Assembly: GCF_013307435.2 (NCBI RefSeq)
Contig: NZ_CP102845.1
Coordinates: 1,736,001-1,800,000 of the forward strand
Length of the DNA: 64,000 bases
Source: Microvirga terrae
GTDB taxonomy: Bacteria; Pseudomonadota; Alphaproteobacteria; Rhizobiales; Beijerinckiaceae
Reading direction: 5' to 3'
Shown here: one piece after another, positions 63,075 through 64,000 of the stretch
How the letters are laid out: the number at the start of each line of letters is the position of its first letter
Position numbering within the stretch: position 1 is the stretch's first letter
The notes under the pieces: generated by a model
Told to the model about the DNA's origin: nothing
The model's input: the letters and a program-made list of their open reading frames with translations, nothing else
Databases searched by the model: none
Position numbers and translations under genes: made by a program

Positions 63075-64000
63075 TCAGCGATCCTTCGGGTCGAGAGCAT
63101 CGCGCAGGCCGTCGCCGATGAAGTTCAGGCAGAAGAGGATCGCGACGAGCGTGACGGAGGGATAGATGAGCATCCAGGTGGCGCCCTGGATGTTCTTGGC
63201 GCCTTCCGAGATCAGAACGCCCAGGCTGGTGTTCGGCTCCTGGACGCCGAGGCCGAGGAAGGACAGGAAGCTCTCCAGCAGGATGACCTTCGGGACGAGC
63301 AACGTCATGTAGACGACCACGGGCCCCAGCGTGTTGGGGATCACGTGGCGGCGGATGATGCCCTTCGTCTCGACGCCCAGGGCCTCGGCAGCCTGGACGT
63401 ATTCCTGCCGTTTGATGGACAGCGTCTGCCCGCGGACGATGCGGGCCATGTCGAGCCACTCGACGGCGCCGACCGCGATGAACATCAGCACGAAGTTGCG
63501 GCCGAAGAACACGACCAGCATGATCACGAAGAAGATGAAAGGCAGCGAGTAGAGGATGTCGACGACGCGCATCATCACGAGGTCAACGCGCCCGCCGAGG
63601 TAGCCCGACGTGGCGCCGTAGATCACCCCGATCAGGATCGCCACGAAGGTGGCGAGCAGGCCGATGGCGAGCGAGACCTGACCCGCCTTCATGGTGCGGG
63701 TGAGAAGGTCGCGCCCGTTGGTGTCGGTGCCGAAGAAGAAGTACTGGCGCTTCAGCGGCACGTCGACGACGAGACGCTGGCCCTCCTGCTGCTTCTCGAC
63801 GACGCGCGCCGGCCCGAACAGGTCCGAGCGTTCGAAATAGGCGAGAAGCCGCTCGTCGATCGGCCGGCTGCTGGAGCTCACGAGCGTCATGTGGACAACA
63901 TCGTTGTCGATGGTGATGTTCTCGGCCCTGGCGCGAACACGGGCGCCGATGCGCTCGATGTTCGGCTCGATCTGGTCGGCCTTGGGATAGGCCTCCAGGC
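63075..64000 (-). CDS. yejE: Peptide ABC transporter permease (YejE/OppC-type), 5' end outside window
   Basis: 309 residues visible; the frame runs past base 64000 upstream of an internal ATG at 63890. The visible start holds a periplasmic-like stretch (EPNIERIGARVRARAENITI) and FFFGTDTNGRDLLTRTMKAG, followed by about five helices and the EAA loop AAEALGVETKGIIRRHVIPN. It pairs with yejF. The yejA and yejB genes should lie beyond the right edge. Confidence 0.9.
   Translation of the reverse strand, partial: LEAYPKADQIEPNIERIGARVRARAENITIDNDVVHMTLVSSSSRPIDERLLAYFERSDLFGPARVVEKQQEGQRLVVDVPLKRQYFFFGTDTNGRDLLTRTMKAGQVSLAIGLLATFVAILIGVIYGATSGYLGGRVDLVMMRVVDILYSLPFIFFVIMLVVFFGRNFVLMFIAVGAVEWLDMARIVRGQTLSIKRQEYVQAAEALGVETKGIIRRHVIPNTLGPVVVYMTLLVPKVILLESFLSFLGLGVQEPNTSLGVLISEGAKNIQGATWMLIYPSVTLVAILFCLNFIGDGLRDALDPKDR

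Noticed and set aside
1..64000. tRNA, rRNA, CRISPR array, prophage, transposase or riboswitch
   Set aside because: No cloverleaf, regularly spaced direct repeats, integrase or transposase motif, or known riboswitch core was seen on reading both strands.

Overview
The window is GC-rich, gene-dense chromosomal DNA from an alphaproteobacterium, most likely Hyphomicrobiales and close to Methylobacteriaceae such as Microvirga. This placement is inferred from protein style, EcfG-type promoters, the urt-ure arrangement and Rhizobiales-like palindromic repeats; no rRNA or marker gene fixes it. I see no phage, transposase, CRISPR array, rRNA or tRNA.

Region 1 (1-12744) is a storage-carbohydrate and trehalose locus. 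A minus-strand operon treZ, malQ-treY (one fused 1614-residue protein), glgB, glgX (cut by the window edge) is divergent from glgA. The 255-bp gap between treZ and glgA carries one EcfG-like promoter facing each way and a perfect 16-bp palindrome.

Region 2 (12957-24227) is a complete urea scavenging unit on the plus strand: a sigma-54-type promoter, urtABCDE, ureD, a fused ureA-ureB, ureC, ureE, ureF, ureG and a UreJ/HupE membrane protein, ending at a long hairpin. Almost all genes overlap or touch, which suggests one nitrogen-controlled transcript.

Region 3 (24249-34297) is mixed: a repetitive Gly/Asn/Asp-rich secreted protein, SelO, three small unknown genes, an L,D-transpeptidase, a divergent Mfd-type helicase, a periplasmic histidine phosphatase with a perfect EcfG-type promoter, and an arylformamidase-like hydrolase.

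Region 4 (33476-52819) looks like an aromatic amine / kynurenine-anthranilate catabolic island. A plus-strand operon (39429-47316) encodes a 2-aminobenzoate-type CoA ligase, a fused flavin monooxygenase/OYE reductase, an SDR, a MarR regulator, an enoyl-CoA hydratase-type protein, an acyl-CoA dehydrogenase and a RidA-type deaminase. It is flanked by two complete branched-chain-amino-acid-type ABC importers. Two related 22-bp operator-like palindromes overlap the -10 regions of the two promoters in the operon and are the best candidates for MarR sites.

Region 5 (52925-64000) is a collection of single genes: a DMT exporter, hotdog thioesterase, SnoaL-like protein, SMP-30 lactonase, UspA, a YdcF-like protein, PPK2, a GST, a LigD-like protein with nuclease and polymerase domains but no ligase domain, and the yejE-yejF end of a peptide ABC importer. 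Three copies of an ~87-bp palindromic repeat lie at 47365, 54417 and 61328.
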